From contig NZ_JADEXS020000001.1 of assembly GCF_015207005.2 (NCBI RefSeq), positions 744,001 to 808,000 of the forward strand: 64,000 nt of DNA. Direction: 5' to 3'. This DNA comes from Desmonostoc muscorum LEGE 12446 (GTDB taxonomy: Bacteria; Cyanobacteriota; Cyanobacteriia; Cyanobacteriales; Nostocaceae). A program made the translations under genes and the position numbers. Shown one piece after another: positions 63,571 through 64,000 of the stretch; position 1 is the first letter of the stretch; each line of letters opens with the position of its first letter. The notes below the pieces were generated by a model. That model saw nothing but the letters and a program-made list of their open reading frames with translations. It was not told the DNA's origin and searched no databases.

Positions 63571-63646
63571 AAAAATATTCAAAGGTTCAATCATTATTTA
63601 TTAAGTATAATTACCACTAAATAATGATTGAATGTCAAATATTTTT
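63571..63646. repeat. Nested inverted repeat in AT-rich leader
   Basis: The inner arms TTCAATCATTATTTA and TAAATAATGATTGAA (63586-63632) pair perfectly. The outer arms AAAAATATT and AATATTTTT (63571-63579, 63638-63646) add a second stem. There is no T-run after it. Confidence 0.8.
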
Positions 63647-64000
63647 GAGCAATCATTTCTATTTTAGATATAGATGCGAGCAAAAATTTTACTCTCGAAT
63701 ATGTAACACGATAATTACCTAAAAATAATTTCTATCACCTCCAGATAGATGAAGACAATAAAGAAAAAAATATTTTGTTGTCAAATCAACAAATTATATC
63801 GTTAGAGGGAAGAGAAAAAATATCCAAAAATTCATCGTATCTTTACGGGGAGTTAGTCTAAAACCATGAAATAAAACTAAAATATTATTATAGGCAACAG
63901 CCAAGTAACATCACGTTTTTCGGTGCGTCAATCTGTGTAATATTACAGATAATGTTGTTAAAATTTACCAACAAATCTTGGATATTTACACCCCAGTTTT

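Larger units (their letters stand above)
62731..64000. other. Long AT-rich non-coding region to the window end
   Basis: About 1.27 kb. The first 210 bases contain GC-rich dispersed repeats and a right-end palindromic element. From 63190 on it is very AT-rich, with no credible open frame on either strand. It includes a strong nested inverted repeat at 63571-63646. It may be the leader or control region of a gene outside the window. Confidence 0.55.

Overview
The window reads as chromosomal DNA of a filamentous, Nostoc-type cyanobacterium (Nostocales). Evidence: a psbX photosystem II gene, a Ycf66 protein, a cyAbrB regulator, a chorismate lyase-type gene, a PEP-CTERM exoprotein, and an intact hmp hormogonium motility/chemotaxis locus in the hmpF / hmpABCDE arrangement. 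The HIP1 octamer GCGATCGC is very frequent, and many intergenic gaps (and some genes) hold heptanucleotide tandem repeats (STRR type: GGGGACT, CCCCAAT, CAAAATC, TTACGAA, ACTCATA) and small palindromic mobile elements. No rRNA, CRISPR array, prophage or full insertion sequence was seen.

Layout. 1-7 kb: the 5' end of a secreted protein, a gene-poor stretch with decayed DNA, a small hypothetical, a VapB/VapC-type pair with truncated toxin, two intact and two decayed Uma2 (DUF820) nuclease-like genes, a GIY-YIG (T5orf172/MUG113-type) protein and uvrB. 6.6-13 kb: a five-repeat GxRPI protein, CsbD, a small lipoprotein, a conserved hypothetical, a PEP-CTERM protein, a histidine phosphatase and an aspartoacylase-like M14 protein. 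13-20.4 kb: a CPBP membrane protease, cyAbrB, an SdhB-type iron-sulfur protein, two TolB-like lipoproteins, Ycf66, PsbX and YggT. 20.5-27.9 kb: accC, tRNA-Leu(GAG), chorismate lyase, a DUF3352 protein, the cytochrome c maturation protein CcsA and a KGK-domain protein. 28-33.6 kb (accessory): a Uma2 gene with duplicated 3' tails, a 21-bp minisatellite, and a large CHAT-protease/NTPase/TPR gene with a tiny upstream partner and a tandemly duplicated tail. 33.8-35.6 kb: tilS and a HigB/HigA-like pair. 35.8-49.5 kb: the hmp locus. 49.6-64 kb: another Uma2 gene, a CPBP protease, a TM2 protein, a copper-type P-ATPase with in-frame repeat inserts, an FHA protein, a TIGR01777 epimerase, small conserved proteins, an IscA/SufA-type protein, a large conserved cyanobacterial protein, then about 1.3 kb of AT-rich non-coding DNA.

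How parts work together. hmpA-E are a chemosensory pathway (PatA-like and CheY-like receivers, CheW, MCP, CheA) that with HmpF governs type IV pilus gliding of hormogonia. Ycf66, psbX and yggT lie together as photosynthesis/membrane biogenesis genes. The 28-33.6 kb block looks like a conflict/defence-type island: a caspase-like effector fused to a STAND-type NTPase and TPR sensor, coupled to a small conserved partner. It is the best candidate here for a less-described system.

All functional calls come from motif recognition by eye. No database search was run.
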